A DNA stretch of 64,000 nucleotides from NCBI GenBank assembly GCA_022842785.1, contig JALHOW010000002.1:806001-870000 (forward strand), read 5' to 3'. Origin of the DNA: Hyphomicrobiaceae bacterium (GTDB lineage Bacteria; Pseudomonadota; Alphaproteobacteria; Rhizobiales; Hyphomicrobiaceae). The notes beneath the pieces were generated by a model. That model saw nothing but the letters and a program-made list of their open reading frames with translations. It searched no databases and was not told where the DNA came from. Positions 55,077 to 64,000 of the stretch are shown here, one piece after another (position 1 is the stretch's first letter; each line of letters opens with the position of its first letter). A program made the position numbers and the translations under genes.

Positions 55077-56696
55077 ATGCTGCGGATCACCGAGCTGCGG
55101 CTGCCGCTTGACCATCCGGAGGAGGATCTTCGGAAGGCCCTGGTGACGCGGCTCGGGATCAAGCTGGATGATCTGCTGAGCTTCAGCGTGTTTCGGCGTG
55201 CCTGGGATGCGCGCAAGAAATCCGCGATCAAGCTCGTCTATACGATCGATGCCGAGGTGCGCGACGAGGCCCGCGTAAGTGCGCGGCTCAAGGACGATCG
55301 CCACGTCAATCCGACACCCGATACAACCTACAAGTTCGTCGCGCGCGCACCGGAGCGGGTCGAGAAGCGTCCGGTCGTCATCGGCACGGGACCGTGCGGT
55401 TTCATGTGCGCGCTCGTGCTCGCGCAGATGGGCTTTCGCCCCATTGTTCTCGAACGCGGCAGGGCCGTGCGCCAGCGCACGAAGGACACGTGGGACCTCT
55501 GGCGGCGTGGCGTCCTAGATCCTACGTCGAATGCGCAGTTCGGTGAGGGCGGTGCGGGTACGTTCTCGGACGGCAAGCTGCACAGTGGCATCAGCGATCC
55601 GCGCCATCATGGTCGCAAGGTGCTGACCGAGTTCGTGAAGGCGGGTGCGCCCGAAGAGATTCTCTACGTTGCGAAACCGCACATCGGCACGTTCCGCCTC
55701 GTCACCGTCGTCGAGAATGTGCGCGCGGAGATCGAGGCGCTTGGTGGCGAGTACCGCTTTGGCACCAAGGCCGTTGATATCGATCTTTCCGATGATGGGA
55801 ACGGTAATCGCCAAGTGCGCGGTGTCGTGCTGGAGGACGGCAGCACGATCGAAACGGACCACGTTGTTCTCGCAGTCGGTCATAGCGCGCGCGACACTTT
55901 CGAGATGTTGCTTACACGCGGTGTGACGATCATTCCCAAACCGTTCTCAATCGGCGTGCGCATCGAGCATCCGCAGTCGCTGATCGACCGCTGCATGTTC
56001 GGACCTTCCGCCGGGAATCCGATCCTCGGCGCGGCGGACTATCACATCGTGCACCACGCTTCGAACGGCCGCTCGGTATACAGCTTCTGCATGTGCCCGG
56101 GCGGGCAAGTCGTCGCCGCGACGTCAGAGCCGGGCTGTGTCGTCACGAACGGCATGAGCCAATACTCGCGCGCCGAGCGCAATGCCAATGCCGGTATCGT
56201 CGTCGGCATCACACCGGATGAGGATTTCCCGCAAGGGCCGCTCGCCGGCATCGCCCTTCAGCGCCATTGGGAAAAGAAGGCATTCGAAGCCGGCGGCGGA
56301 ACATACGCAGCACCGGCGCAGCGTGTCGGTGATTTTCTCGTAGGCCGCGCGTCGACCACACTCGGTGATGTCGTACCGAGCTACAAGCCGGGCGTCGTGC
56401 CAACCGATCTCGCGCAATGTCTCCCGGAGTTCGCGGTCATCGCGATCCGCGAAGCACTGCAGGCATTCGACAAACGCATTCCCGGATTCTCGATGGCCGA
56501 TGCGGTCATGACGGGGGTCGAGACACGCACGTCGTCACCGATCCGCATCCCGCGCGGTGAGGACTATCAGAGCGTCAATACACGCGGGCTGTACCCCGCG
56601 GGCGAAGGTGCCGGCTTTGCAGGCGGCATTCTTTCTGCGGGCGTGGATGGCATCCGCGTCGCGGAAGCGCTCGCGCTCAATTTTGCCAAGGGTTGA
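55077..56696 (+). CDS. Uncharacterised FAD-dependent dehydrogenase (COG2509 type)
   Basis: A 539-residue flavoprotein. The FAD motif lies at VVIGTGPCGFMCALVLAQMG (residues about 100-119; GTGPCG replaces the usual GxGxxG), followed by VLERG with the acidic ribose ligand. NAQFGEGGAGTFSDGKLHSG and AGEGAGFAGGILSAGVDG are typical for the COG2509 group. A conserved CPGGQ and several Cys residues are present. Function of the family is not established. Its last 20 bases overlap the convergent mtgA. Confidence 0.88.
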   Translation: MLRITELRLPLDHPEEDLRKALVTRLGIKLDDLLSFSVFRRAWDARKKSAIKLVYTIDAEVRDEARVSARLKDDRHVNPTPDTTYKFVARAPERVEKRPVVIGTGPCGFMCALVLAQMGFRPIVLERGRAVRQRTKDTWDLWRRGVLDPTSNAQFGEGGAGTFSDGKLHSGISDPRHHGRKVLTEFVKAGAPEEILYVAKPHIGTFRLVTVVENVRAEIEALGGEYRFGTKAVDIDLSDDGNGNRQVRGVVLEDGSTIETDHVVLAVGHSARDTFEMLLTRGVTIIPKPFSIGVRIEHPQSLIDRCMFGPSAGNPILGAADYHIVHHASNGRSVYSFCMCPGGQVVAATSEPGCVVTNGMSQYSRAERNANAGIVVGITPDEDFPQGPLAGIALQRHWEKKAFEAGGGTYAAPAQRVGDFLVGRASTTLGDVVPSYKPGVVPTDLAQCLPEFAVIAIREALQAFDKRIPGFSMADAVMTGVETRTSSPIRIPRGEDYQSVNTRGLYPAGEGAGFAGGILSAGVDGIRVAEALALNFAKG

Positions 56697-58335
56697 ACGC
56701 GGGCTCGGTCGTGGTCTGCCACGGCTTGAGCTGTGGCTCGGCCTTGGTAGTGGGGCGCTGTTCAGGAGAGGGGCGTGCTGCCGGCCGTGTAGCTGGCCGC
56801 GCGGGAGCTTTTGGCTCGGCGCGAGGCACAGGCCTGAGACCAAGGCAGCTGACAAAGGCATCTGAGTTCGTCATGCGTCCGCGCAGGCGCGAAGCGAGCA
56901 GCGCCGTGATGCGGCCGGGCTCACCGGCATCACGTGCGATCGGGTTCGGCAGCGACGCGGCGAGGAGTGCGGCTTCGTGCGCGGTCAATCGTGAGGCCGA
57001 TTTGTCGAAATGGTAGTATGCGGCGGCTTCAGCACCGAAGATGCCGGGCCCCCACTCAGCGATGTTCAGATAGACCTCGAGAATGCGTCGCTTCGGCCAG
57101 ACGGCATCGATCGTCAAGGCGACCGGAATTTCGATCGCTTTGCGAACATAGCTCCGCGACGACCACAAGAAGAGGTTCTTCGCCACCTGCATGGTGATGG
57201 TACTGCCGCCACGCGACTCGTTCATGGCCTCGTAGAGCGCGGCCCAGTCGACTCCGTGATGGTAGCAGAAGCGCGCATCCTCGGACGTCACGACTGCACG
57301 CTGCAAGTAGGATGAAATGCTGGTGATCGGCACGGGGCCATACACGACGGGTTGGCCCGAGAGCCGCGTCGCGATCATCAGCGCGGAGCGCGGTGGATCA
57401 ACCCAGCGATAGGCGACGATCAACGTCAGCACCAGCACGGCGTACCCGACCGCCAGTGCCATGAGTATGAGCACAGCGCCTCGAATCCGGCGAGGCCACA
57501 CGGAGCGGGAGGCAGGGACCGCTATGGGAGGCGGTGGTGGAGAGAGAAACTCCGCGGGCGCCTGGATCGACGATATCCGAGCGGCCGGCACCGGCATTGG
57601 GATCGGCGGCACCAAGGCGCTCGGGATTGGTGGCGGTCGCGGTGGAGATGGTGCAGCTGGCTCGACGGCGAGGTCGGTAGTCTCAAGTGAAGCAGGAGAC
57701 GGGGCCGGCGCCACAGACGGTTCGATGATCGGTTCTGCTTCCGGCGCATCGGCGGGAGCAATCTCGAGAGCCGCTGGTTCGACGACGGGCTCCGGAGCGT
57801 CCTGAATGGAAGTGGCCGCGACGGGGTCTGTCAGCGCTTCGGACGCGCTAGCGATCGGGGCGTCCGACGCGGTAATCTGCTCCTGAGCGTCCGACATTTC
57901 CGGAGGCGTCTCCGGCAAGGCCTGCGCTTCGGGCGGCGCGGTCCAGGGCTCGCTCCTCGCGACTATCTCTGGCTCACCTATCGACTGACTTGCGAACAGA
58001 GCGTCGAGGTCCGTTGCCGACCAGCCGGACTCCGGCGCGTGTACGAGGTTCCGGGCCTCGGTCGTGATTTCCTCACGAGCCGGCACCGCTAATTCTTGGA
58101 GTTCTGCGATGGGCTCGGCGATTGGCTCGTGGATGGGCGCCACGGCAACGTCCTCGGCCGGATCCAGCGCGGGAGCAGCGTCGACCTCCGCCTGCCCGCT
58201 CGGAGCTTCCAGCTCAGGGGCGGCCACCGGGACCGGCGCAGACGCGATCACAGGCTCCGTTGGCGGCCCCGTGCGCGGGGCGACATCGGGCAGCTCGTCG
58301 CCCGGTCCGGTGGGGGGGCCTCTATCGTCGCTCAT
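56677..58335 (-). CDS. mtgA: Monofunctional peptidoglycan glycosyltransferase with long N-terminal tail
   Basis: Polymerises lipid II into glycan strands (GT51). Residues about 315-480 contain the GT51 motifs: TSEDARFCYHHGVDW with its catalytic Glu, GGSTITMQVAKNLF, KRRILEVYLNIAEWGPGI-like segment and HEAALLAASLPNP. A transmembrane helix at 285-309 precedes them. Residues 1-280 are a Pro-, Ala- and Glu-rich, apparently disordered cytoplasmic extension; MtgA is normally about 230-240 residues with no such tail. About 70 C-terminal residues are also Pro/Arg-rich. The overlap of 20 bases with the upstream convergent gene is at the 3' ends. Confidence 0.9.
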   Translation of the reverse strand: MSDDRGPPTGPGDELPDVAPRTGPPTEPVIASAPVPVAAPELEAPSGQAEVDAAPALDPAEDVAVAPIHEPIAEPIAELQELAVPAREEITTEARNLVHAPESGWSATDLDALFASQSIGEPEIVARSEPWTAPPEAQALPETPPEMSDAQEQITASDAPIASASEALTDPVAATSIQDAPEPVVEPAALEIAPADAPEAEPIIEPSVAPAPSPASLETTDLAVEPAAPSPPRPPPIPSALVPPIPMPVPAARISSIQAPAEFLSPPPPPIAVPASRSVWPRRIRGAVLILMALAVGYAVLVLTLIVAYRWVDPPRSALMIATRLSGQPVVYGPVPITSISSYLQRAVVTSEDARFCYHHGVDWAALYEAMNESRGGSTITMQVAKNLFLWSSRSYVRKAIEIPVALTIDAVWPKRRILEVYLNIAEWGPGIFGAEAAAYYHFDKSASRLTAHEAALLAASLPNPIARDAGEPGRITALLASRLRGRMTNSDAFVSCLGLRPVPRAEPKAPARPATRPAARPSPEQRPTTKAEPQLKPWQTTTEPAFNPWQN

Positions 58336-58457
58336 AGCCGCTTTATACTTGCAAACGCTCGTGACGCCTCGGAAAGAGCATCATAAGAATGGCGCCGGAG
58401 CGGCGCACGCCCCCTGCGCCTGCATGGTTCACAAGCATTAGGGCCAAGGAACGGGAA

Positions 58458-59357
58458 ATGGCATTCGAGAAACGCCTCGGCGAGGTCGCGGCGCTTGTGG
58501 AAAACCGCCTCGCCGACTTGCTTGGCGGGGTGGCGCTCGGCGCTGTGCCCCCCGTTCTCGGGGCCGCCATGCGCCATGCCGTTCTCGGTGGCGGCAAGCG
58601 ATTCCGCCCGTTTCTGGCGGTCGAAGGTGCGCGGGTGCTCGGACGGCCTGATGCGGCTGCCGTGGATGTGGCGTGCGCGATCGAGTGCCTGCACTGCTAT
58701 TCGCTGGTCCACGACGATCTTCCGGCCATGGACAACGACGAGCTGCGCCGCGGCCAGCCGACTGTCTGGAAGGCTTTTGACGAAGCCACTGCCATTCTGG
58801 CCGGCGATGCACTCCTGACGTTTGCCTTCGAGCTGATTGCGCGCCCCTCGACCCACACCGATCCGGTCGTGCGGGCAGCGCTGGTGCTCGGGCTCGCAGA
58901 GGCGAGCGGCGGCGCGGGCATGGTTGGCGGACAGGTGCTGGATCTGGCTTCCGAGAAGGGAGCTTCGGACCTCCACACACTCGACGGCGTGACGACGATC
59001 CAACGCATGAAGACGGGCGCACTCATTCGCTTTTCCGCTGAGGCCGGCGCCATTCTCGCTGTGGCGCCAGCGGAGCAACAGCGCGCGCTCAGAACATATG
59101 GCGAAGCACTTGGCGCCGCCTTCCAGATCGCCGACGATCTTCTGGATGCCGAAGGCGACGCCAGTGCTACCGGCAAGGCTGTCGGCAAGGACGCGGCGGC
59201 CGGCAAGGCGACGTTCGTGACGGTGCTTGGTGTCGAGGGTGCCCGCGCGCGGCTTGCCGAGCTCAATGGCGAAGCGCGCACCGCTCTCGCGCCATTCGGC
59301 GCAGCCGCGAGCCATCTCACAGATGCAATCGAGTTCGTCAGCAACCGACGCGGATGA
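58458..59357 (+). CDS. ispA: Polyprenyl synthetase, farnesyl diphosphate synthase-like
   Basis: Makes farnesyl (or longer) diphosphate from IPP and DMAPP for quinone, hopanoid and undecaprenyl synthesis. 299 residues from the ATG at 58458, with AAGGAACGGGAA before it; the longer frame from 58389 is not conserved. The first aspartate-rich motif DDLPAMDND is at 86-94, the second is DDLLDAEGD, and the GGGKRFRP motif is at 44-51. Divergent from mtgA. Confidence 0.9.
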   Translation: MAFEKRLGEVAALVENRLADLLGGVALGAVPPVLGAAMRHAVLGGGKRFRPFLAVEGARVLGRPDAAAVDVACAIECLHCYSLVHDDLPAMDNDELRRGQPTVWKAFDEATAILAGDALLTFAFELIARPSTHTDPVVRAALVLGLAEASGGAGMVGGQVLDLASEKGASDLHTLDGVTTIQRMKTGALIRFSAEAGAILAVAPAEQQRALRTYGEALGAAFQIADDLLDAEGDASATGKAVGKDAAAGKATFVTVLGVEGARARLAELNGEARTALAPFGAAASHLTDAIEFVSNRRG

Positions 59358-59441
59358 GGGTGGCCTTCTCGACGCTTCCGGTGCGATAGTGGACCCATAG
59401 GTTCCGCTAGATGGACCAGAGAAACAGGAGGCAGCGCCCGC

Positions 59442-60575
59442 ATGAATTTCACCGAACACGCTGGAAAGGCTGTACTGCGCGCTGCCGGCATTCCGACACC
59501 CGAGGGCATTCTCGCACGCACGCCCGAAGATGCCGCGGACGCCGCACGCAAGATCGGCAAGTGCGTGATCAAGGCGCAAGTGCCGACGGGCAAGCGCGGC
59601 AAGGCGGGTGGCATCAAGCTCGCGGCCACGCCGGACGAGGCGGCCAGCCACGCACGCGCCATACTCGGCATGAGTATCGGCGAGTATCAGGTCGATCACG
59701 TGCTCGTCGATCCGCAGGTGAACATCGCGCGCGAGATGTACGCCGCCGTGCTCAACGATCCCGAAACGCAGGGGCCGCTGCTGCTGTTCTCGCCGGAAGG
59801 CGGCATGGATATCGAGGACATCGCGGACGAACATCCGGACGCGCTGCTGCAGATCCCGATCAACATCACCAAGGGGCTGGACGAGGAATCTCTGGCGGCC
59901 GCCGTGCGCCGCTATGATCCGCCGGCCGCGGGCGCCATCACCGACATTCTCGTCAAGCTCTATGACGCTTACCGGGCGAGTGACGCGGAACTCGTCGAGA
60001 TCAATCCACTCGTGCAGATGCGGGACGGGCATTTCATTGCGCTCGACTGCAAGCTGACGGTCGACGACAGCGCACTCACGCGCCACGAGCCCCTTGCGCG
60101 CACGGGCACGCCCGACAAAACGACGGATCTCGAGGCGCGCGCCAAGGTGCTGCATCTCAAGTACATCGAGCTCGATGGGGAAGTTGGCGTGCTGGCCAAC
60201 GGCGCCGGTCTCACCATGACGACCATGGACGCGATCCGTCACTTCGGCGGGAGGCCGGCGAACTTCATGGAGATCGGTGGCGACAGTTACACGAAGGCCA
60301 TTCCCGCCCTGGAGATCGTGCTTGCCAATCCGAATGTGAAGGCACTGCTCGTCAATTTCTGTGGCGCCTTTGCGCGCACGGATGTGATGGCCGAGGGCGT
60401 GATCAATGCCTGGCTCGAATTGAAACCGAAGATCCCGATCGTCTTCACGATCCACGGCACGGGGGAGGACGAGGCCATCGCCATGGTGCGCGAGCGCCTC
60501 GGTATCGAGCCGCACGATCTCATGGACGATGCCGTGAAGGCAGCCGTCGCGGCGGCGAAGGGGGCGCGGGCATGA
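59442..60575 (+). CDS. Succinyl-CoA synthetase beta-like (acyl-CoA ligase) subunit
   Basis: A 377-residue ATP-grasp protein of the SucC/MtkA group. KAQVPTGKRGKAGGIKLA is the ATP-grasp lysine/Gly-rich loop; LVEINPL binds Mg-nucleotide; GAGLTMTTMDAI and the final third resemble SucC. The N-terminus (MNFTEHAGKAVLRAAGIP) differs from the usual MNIHEYQAK of housekeeping SucC, so this is a divergent paralogue, perhaps for another acid. AGGAGG precedes the start, and the alpha-like gene overlaps by four bases. Confidence 0.85.
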   Translation: MNFTEHAGKAVLRAAGIPTPEGILARTPEDAADAARKIGKCVIKAQVPTGKRGKAGGIKLAATPDEAASHARAILGMSIGEYQVDHVLVDPQVNIAREMYAAVLNDPETQGPLLLFSPEGGMDIEDIADEHPDALLQIPINITKGLDEESLAAAVRRYDPPAAGAITDILVKLYDAYRASDAELVEINPLVQMRDGHFIALDCKLTVDDSALTRHEPLARTGTPDKTTDLEARAKVLHLKYIELDGEVGVLANGAGLTMTTMDAIRHFGGRPANFMEIGGDSYTKAIPALEIVLANPNVKALLVNFCGAFARTDVMAEGVINAWLELKPKIPIVFTIHGTGEDEAIAMVRERLGIEPHDLMDDAVKAAVAAAKGARA

Positions 60576-61444
60576 TCATCGGTGGCAACGATACCGTGCT
60601 CGTGCAGGGCATCACGGGCAAGCAGGGCACGTTCTGGTCGGAGCGCATGCGCGACTACGGCACGAAGATCATTGGCGGCGTCAATCCGCGCCGCGCGGGT
60701 GAGCGTCACCTGGAATTGCCGGTGTGGGCTTCCGCGCAGGATGCGACGAAGGATCAGAAGATCGATGCGGCCGTGATGTTCGTCCCGCCGTTCGGGGTGA
60801 AGGACGCCGCCCTCGACATCATCGCTGCGGGCATCCGCAAGATCGTTTGCCTGACCGAGCATGTGCCCGTGCAGGACACGATGTACTTCCTCGCGGCGGC
60901 GCGCGAGCGCGGTGCGCATGTGATCGGTCCGAATACAGCCGGCCTCGTGACGACGGGCGTGAATTTCGTCGGCTTCATGCCGGCTTTCAACGCGCGCGTA
61001 TTCCAGAAGGGCGATATCGGCGTCATTTCGCGTTCGGGTTCGCTCGGTACATTGCTGTGTCTCAACCTCGTGCAGGCCGGCCTCGGCATTTCATCGTTCG
61101 TTGGCATCGGCGGTGATCCCATCATCGGCACGACGACACGCGACGCTCTGGTTGCGCTCGACAAGGATCCTGCGACGAAGGCGATTGCGCTCGTCGGCGA
61201 GATCGGCGGCGCGATGGAGGAGGCAGCGGCCGAGTATGCCGCGACCATGCGCAAACCCGTTGCGGCTTTCATCGCCGGTGCCGCTTCGCCACCCGGCAAG
61301 AAGATGGGACATGCGGGCGCTATCGTCATGGGCAACCGCGGCTCTTACGCGGGCAAGAAGACGGCGCTGGAAGAGGCGGGTGTCACGGTCTGCGCGACGC
61401 CGAACGAGGTGCCGGGCGTGCTCAAGGCGCGGCTGAAGCGGTAG
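60572..61444 (+). CDS. Succinyl-CoA synthetase alpha-like (acyl-CoA ligase) subunit
   Basis: A 290-residue SucD-like subunit. VLVQGITGKQGTFWSERM is the CoA-binding Rossmann start, with the phosphohistidine of the family in KKMGHAGAIV near residue 246. The pair with the beta-like subunit would make acyl-CoA from an acid, CoA and ATP, or run in reverse. It overlaps its partner by the ATGA at 60572. The stop is three bases from the convergent gph stop. Confidence 0.87.
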   Translation: MIIGGNDTVLVQGITGKQGTFWSERMRDYGTKIIGGVNPRRAGERHLELPVWASAQDATKDQKIDAAVMFVPPFGVKDAALDIIAAGIRKIVCLTEHVPVQDTMYFLAAARERGAHVIGPNTAGLVTTGVNFVGFMPAFNARVFQKGDIGVISRSGSLGTLLCLNLVQAGLGISSFVGIGGDPIIGTTTRDALVALDKDPATKAIALVGEIGGAMEEAAAEYAATMRKPVAAFIAGAASPPGKKMGHAGAIVMGNRGSYAGKKTALEEAGVTVCATPNEVPGVLKARLKR

Positions 61445-61446
61445 CT

Positions 61447-62118
61447 TCAGCGCCCGATCAACCGTTCTATGGCAGGAACAAGCTCATCGTAGTGCTCGAT
61501 GATCGCATCGGGAGCGAGTTCGCGCACGTGCACGTCGGTATAGCCGAAGGTCACCGCGACCACAGGGATGCCGGCGGCCTTGGCCGTATCGATATCCGTC
61601 TTGCTGTCGCCGACCATGATCGCACGCTTGGGATCGCCGCCGGCCATGCGGATCGCGCCGATGAGGTGATCGGGGTGCGGTTTGCAGACTGGGAAGGTGT
61701 CGCGGCCGGCGAGTGACGCGAAGCGCGCACGCAGCCTGAGGTCGCCGAGAAGCTGTTCCGAGAGCGCGGCCTGCTTGTTCGTGCAAACTGCGAGCTTCGC
61801 ACCCTGCGCTGCGAGGCGGTCGAGTGAGCCTTCGAGGCCTGGGAAGGCATGGCTCGTCGCGGCGATGTTCGCGGTGTAGTAGGCGATAAAGCGTTCGAAA
61901 TGGGCGGCTGCTTCGCCCGCAGGTACTTCCCGTCCATGCAGCCGGAAGCCTTCCTTGATCATGGCCACGGCGCCAAAGCTGATCGACGGCCTGATGAGTT
62001 CCGGCGCGACCGGCGCCAAGTCTACGGCCGCAAGCACGTGGTTCGTCGCGGCGATCAGGTCCGGGGCCGTCTCGACGAGCGTCCCGTCGAGGTCGAAAGC
62101 TACGGTCAGGTCACGCAT
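61447..62118 (-). CDS. gph: Phosphoglycolate phosphatase (HAD family)
   Basis: A 223-residue HAD hydrolase that removes phosphate from 2-phosphoglycolate, for example that released from damaged DNA ends or photorespiration. The nucleophile motif is FDLDGTLVETAPDL; motif III KPHPDHL and motif IV MVGDSKTDIDTAKAAGI are intact. AGGAG precedes the ATG at 62118. The intergenic region shared with ssb contains an SOS-like box about 50 bases upstream of gph. Confidence 0.88.
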   Translation of the reverse strand: MRDLTVAFDLDGTLVETAPDLIAATNHVLAAVDLAPVAPELIRPSISFGAVAMIKEGFRLHGREVPAGEAAAHFERFIAYYTANIAATSHAFPGLEGSLDRLAAQGAKLAVCTNKQAALSEQLLGDLRLRARFASLAGRDTFPVCKPHPDHLIGAIRMAGGDPKRAIMVGDSKTDIDTAKAAGIPVVAVTFGYTDVHVRELAPDAIIEHYDELVPAIERLIGR

Positions 62119-62168
62119 GGGCCGGGCTCCTGCAGGCGCTTGCTCATGCAAGCTAACTCGAGTATTGT

Positions 62169-62183
62169 GAACATAAAGAGAAC
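62169..62183. promoter_or_regulatory. LexA-type SOS box, GAAC-N7-GAAC
   Basis: GAAC at 62169-62172, seven bases (ATAAAGA), GAAC at 62180-62183: exactly the form of the alphaproteobacterial LexA box. It lies 51 bases before gph and about 220 bases before ssb in the divergent region. ssb is a common SOS gene in this group, so control of one or both genes is plausible. A 15-base direct repeat can also occur by chance. Confidence 0.5.
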
Positions 62184-62403
62184 ATGCGTCACCAGCATAG
62201 TGCTGCGGGATCGCACGTGTGGCCTTCGCGACGGATGCCTTGAATCTGGTGCATAAGCATCGGTTCGCAGCAGAGCCCGAGTCGGTCGGCGGTTGGTTAG
62301 CGCGTACTCTCTAGTGGACGAATCGGGTTCCCGGAAGCTGACGCTTCAGCGCGGCTGATGTTGTGCGCGAGGGCAGCTCGGGGCCAATCAGAGGAGTAAG
62401 AAC

Positions 62404-62937
62404 ATGGCCGGTTCCGTAAACAAGGTGATCCTGATCGGCAACCTCGGCAAGGATCCCGAGATCCGCCGCACGCAAGATGGGCGGCCGATCGCCAACCTGC
62501 GCATCGCGACAAGCGAAAGCTGGCGCGACAAGAACTCCGGCGAGCGCCGTGAGAAGACCGAGTGGCATTCGGTCGTGATCTTCAGTGAGCCGCTCTGCAA
62601 GATTGTCGAGCAGTATGTGAAGAAGGGCTCGAAGGTATACATCGAGGGCGCGCTGCAGACGCGCAAGTGGCAGGACCAGCAGGGCCAGGAGCGCTACTCG
62701 ACCGAGGTCGTTCTGCAGGGCTTCAACGCCGTGCTGACCATGCTCGACGGACGTCCGGGCGGCGGTGGCATGAGCGACAGCGCGCAATCCGATTATGGGA
62801 GCGAGGAAGGCGCCGGCTACGGCGGTGGCGGCGGATCCTCCGCACCAAGGCGTTCGGGCGGCGGCGGTTCTGGCGGCAGCAAGGGCGGTGGTGGCGGCGG
62901 TTTCGACAAGAAACTCGACGACGAAATCCCGTTCTGA
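62404..62937 (+). CDS. ssb: Single-stranded DNA-binding protein
   Basis: Binds single-stranded DNA in replication, recombination and repair. The 177-residue protein has an N-terminal OB fold ([20 protein letters not shown], trimmed start) with typical WHSVVIF and [12 protein letters not shown] segments, a Gly-rich disordered linker and the C-terminal tip DDEIPF, the docking site for partner proteins. AGAGGAG precedes the ATG. An SOS-type box lies upstream at 62169. Confidence 0.96.
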   Translation: MAGSVNKVILIGNLGKDPEIRRTQDGRPIANLRIATSESWRDKNSGERREKTEWHSVVIFSEPLCKIVEQYVKKGSKVYIEGALQTRKWQDQQGQERYSTEVVLQGFNAVLTMLDGRPGGGGMSDSAQSDYGSEEGAGYGGGGGSSAPRRSGGGGSGGSKGGGGGGFDKKLDDEIPF

Positions 62938-62974
62938 GGGGCGCAACCGGCGGGTCGGCTTTGGCCCCTGCCGC

Positions 62975-63976
62975 CTACTGGCGCAGATGGCAGGCGACGG
63001 CGTGGCCGTCGGCGCCGGCCTTCAGCTCCGGCTTCTCGTTTGCGCAGAGCGGGAGCTGGCGGATCGGGCAGCGCGTGTGGAAGTGGCAGCCCGTCGGCGG
63101 ATTGATCGGGTTCGGCACGTCGCCCTGCAGCGTGACGCGCTTGCGTTTCACACTCGGATCGGGGATCGGCACCGCTGAAAGGAGCGCCTCGGTGTAGGGG
63201 TGCTTGGGGTTGGTGTAGAGATCGTGCGCTGTCGCGATCTCGACGATCCGACCGAGGTACATCACCGCGACGCGGGTCGAGATGTGCTCGACCACCGACA
63301 GATCGTGCGCGATGAACAGGTAGGTGAGGCCGAACTCCTCCTGCAGATCCTCGAGCAGGTTGATGACCTGGGCCTGGATCGACACATCGAGTGCCGACAC
63401 TGGTTCGTCGCAAACGATGAGCTTCGGCTCGACCGCGAGTGCGCGTGCAATGCCGATGCGCTGGCGCTGGCCACCCGAAAACTCGTGCGGGAAGCGGCGC
63501 ATATGATCGGGCTGCAGGCCGACGCGACCCAGAAGCTCCACGACACGCTCTTCGAGCGCTTTGCGATTGGCGGCGAGTCCGTGGATGATCAGTGCCTCAC
63601 CGATGATGGCCCCGACCGTCATGCGCGGATTGAGCGAGGCGAATGGATCCTGGAAGATGATCTGCATGTCGCGGGCAACCGCGCGCAGATCCGCCTTTCC
63701 CATGGCCGCGACATCCTTGCCCTCGAACCACACTTCGCCCGAAGTCGGTTCGATGAGGCGCAGGATGCACCGCCCCGTCGTGGACTTGCCGCAGCCGGAC
63801 TCACCGACGAGCCCGAGCGTTTCACCTTTCTCGATGTGGAAGCTCACGCCATCGACCGCGTGCACGCGATCGATCACGCGCGAGAGAACGCCTCCGCGGA
63901 TGGGGAACTGCTTGACGAGGTTGTTCACGGTCAGCAGCGGCTTCGTCGTCACCGGCGGGGCTCCATCTGGGGACAT
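62975..63976 (-). CDS. Dipeptide/oligopeptide-type ABC transporter ATPase (DppF/OppF-like)
   Basis: A 333-residue cytoplasmic ATPase. Walker [11 protein letters not shown]-loop [12 protein letters not shown], signature [10 protein letters not shown], Walker [13 protein letters not shown] and the C-terminal oligo_HPY segment with its Cys motifs ([14 protein letters not shown]) identify the DppF/OppF branch. GGAGAACGA precedes the ATG at 63976. The matching permeases, DppD-like ATPase and binding protein must lie beyond the window edge, since this gene is on the minus strand and its upstream partners would be after 64000. Confidence 0.9.
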   Translation of the reverse strand: MSPDGAPPVTTKPLLTVNNLVKQFPIRGGVLSRVIDRVHAVDGVSFHIEKGETLGLVGESGCGKSTTGRCILRLIEPTSGEVWFEGKDVAAMGKADLRAVARDMQIIFQDPFASLNPRMTVGAIIGEALIIHGLAANRKALEERVVELLGRVGLQPDHMRRFPHEFSGGQRQRIGIARALAVEPKLIVCDEPVSALDVSIQAQVINLLEDLQEEFGLTYLFIAHDLSVVEHISTRVAVMYLGRIVEIATAHDLYTNPKHPYTEALLSAVPIPDPSVKRKRVTLQGDVPNPINPPTGCHFHTRCPIRQLPLCANEKPELKAGADGHAVACHLRQ

Positions 63977-64000
63977 TCGTTCTCCGGCTCCTTGGGAGGT

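Noticed and set aside
59442-61444. Malate-CoA ligase (mtkAB) of the serine cycle
   Set aside because: Hyphomicrobiales can carry it, but the beta subunit lacks the typical N-terminus and no other serine-cycle gene is close.

Overview
The window is GC-rich, densely packed bacterial chromosome and most likely comes from an alphaproteobacterium of the order Hyphomicrobiales. Supporting evidence is a GAAC-N7-GAAC LexA-type box next to ssb, a class II DAHP synthase, the DUF465 and small-lipoprotein gene types, and the overall gene style. No genus can be named from the sequence alone. I see no transposase, integrase, prophage, CRISPR array or rRNA. There is one tRNA, tRNA-Thr(UGU), at 36978-37053.

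Layout. 0-10.6 kb is mostly housekeeping: gloB-like glyoxalase II, a ChbG/HpnK-type deacetylase, an orphan tolB with a Tat-like signal, hydroxypyruvate isomerase, a small c-type cytochrome, purE-purK, an FAD monooxygenase and several small secreted or lipoprotein genes. 11.2-34.1 kb is the most interesting region. It looks like one catabolic locus: a Liv-type ABC importer (binding protein, two permeases, two ATPases) with an AraC regulator inserted after the binding protein; a LivF ATPase fused to a Tm-1-like (UPF0261) domain; a PEP-hydrolase-family TIM barrel; a large flotillin-like SPFH protein with a 44-residue repeat; two SRPBCC proteins; a xanthine-dehydrogenase-family molybdenum hydroxylase whose large subunit is encoded by two genes; MoxR and VWA proteins of the CoxD/CoxE type; an amidohydrolase; an MBL-fold hydrolase; an SMP-30/isochorismatase-like fusion; and, convergent to these, a two-subunit CoA-transferase.

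34.3-50 kb holds a YbaL/KefB-type antiporter, an ICMT-like membrane methyltransferase, tRNA-Thr, aroH-type DAHP synthase, a DUF3800 protein, a MarR-GNAT fusion with a clear palindromic operator, an aminotransferase with an FkbM methyltransferase, an MFS transporter, and an organic-acid group (XylX-like FAH-family dehydratase, a small isomerase-like protein, a 2-hydroxyacid dehydrogenase, an RraA-like protein) followed by an alkylsulfatase-like MBL enzyme. 50-64 kb holds efp divergent from epmA-epmB (EF-P beta-lysylation), an AspAT, two oxidoreductases, mtgA with a very long N-terminal tail, ispA-like prenyl synthase, a divergent sucC/sucD-like pair, gph, an SOS-box region, ssb and a dipeptide-type ABC ATPase cut close to the window edge.

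How the central locus may work (inference): the Liv system imports an organic substrate. The FAD/2Fe-2S/molybdopterin enzyme hydroxylates it, with MoxR/VWA proteins maturing the enzyme and the SRPBCC and flotillin proteins perhaps linking it to the membrane. The amidohydrolase, MBL and SMP-30/isochorismatase proteins then open and hydrolyse the ring or lactone, and the CoA-transferase activates the resulting acid. The substrate cannot be read from the sequence; an N-heterocycle is one possibility.
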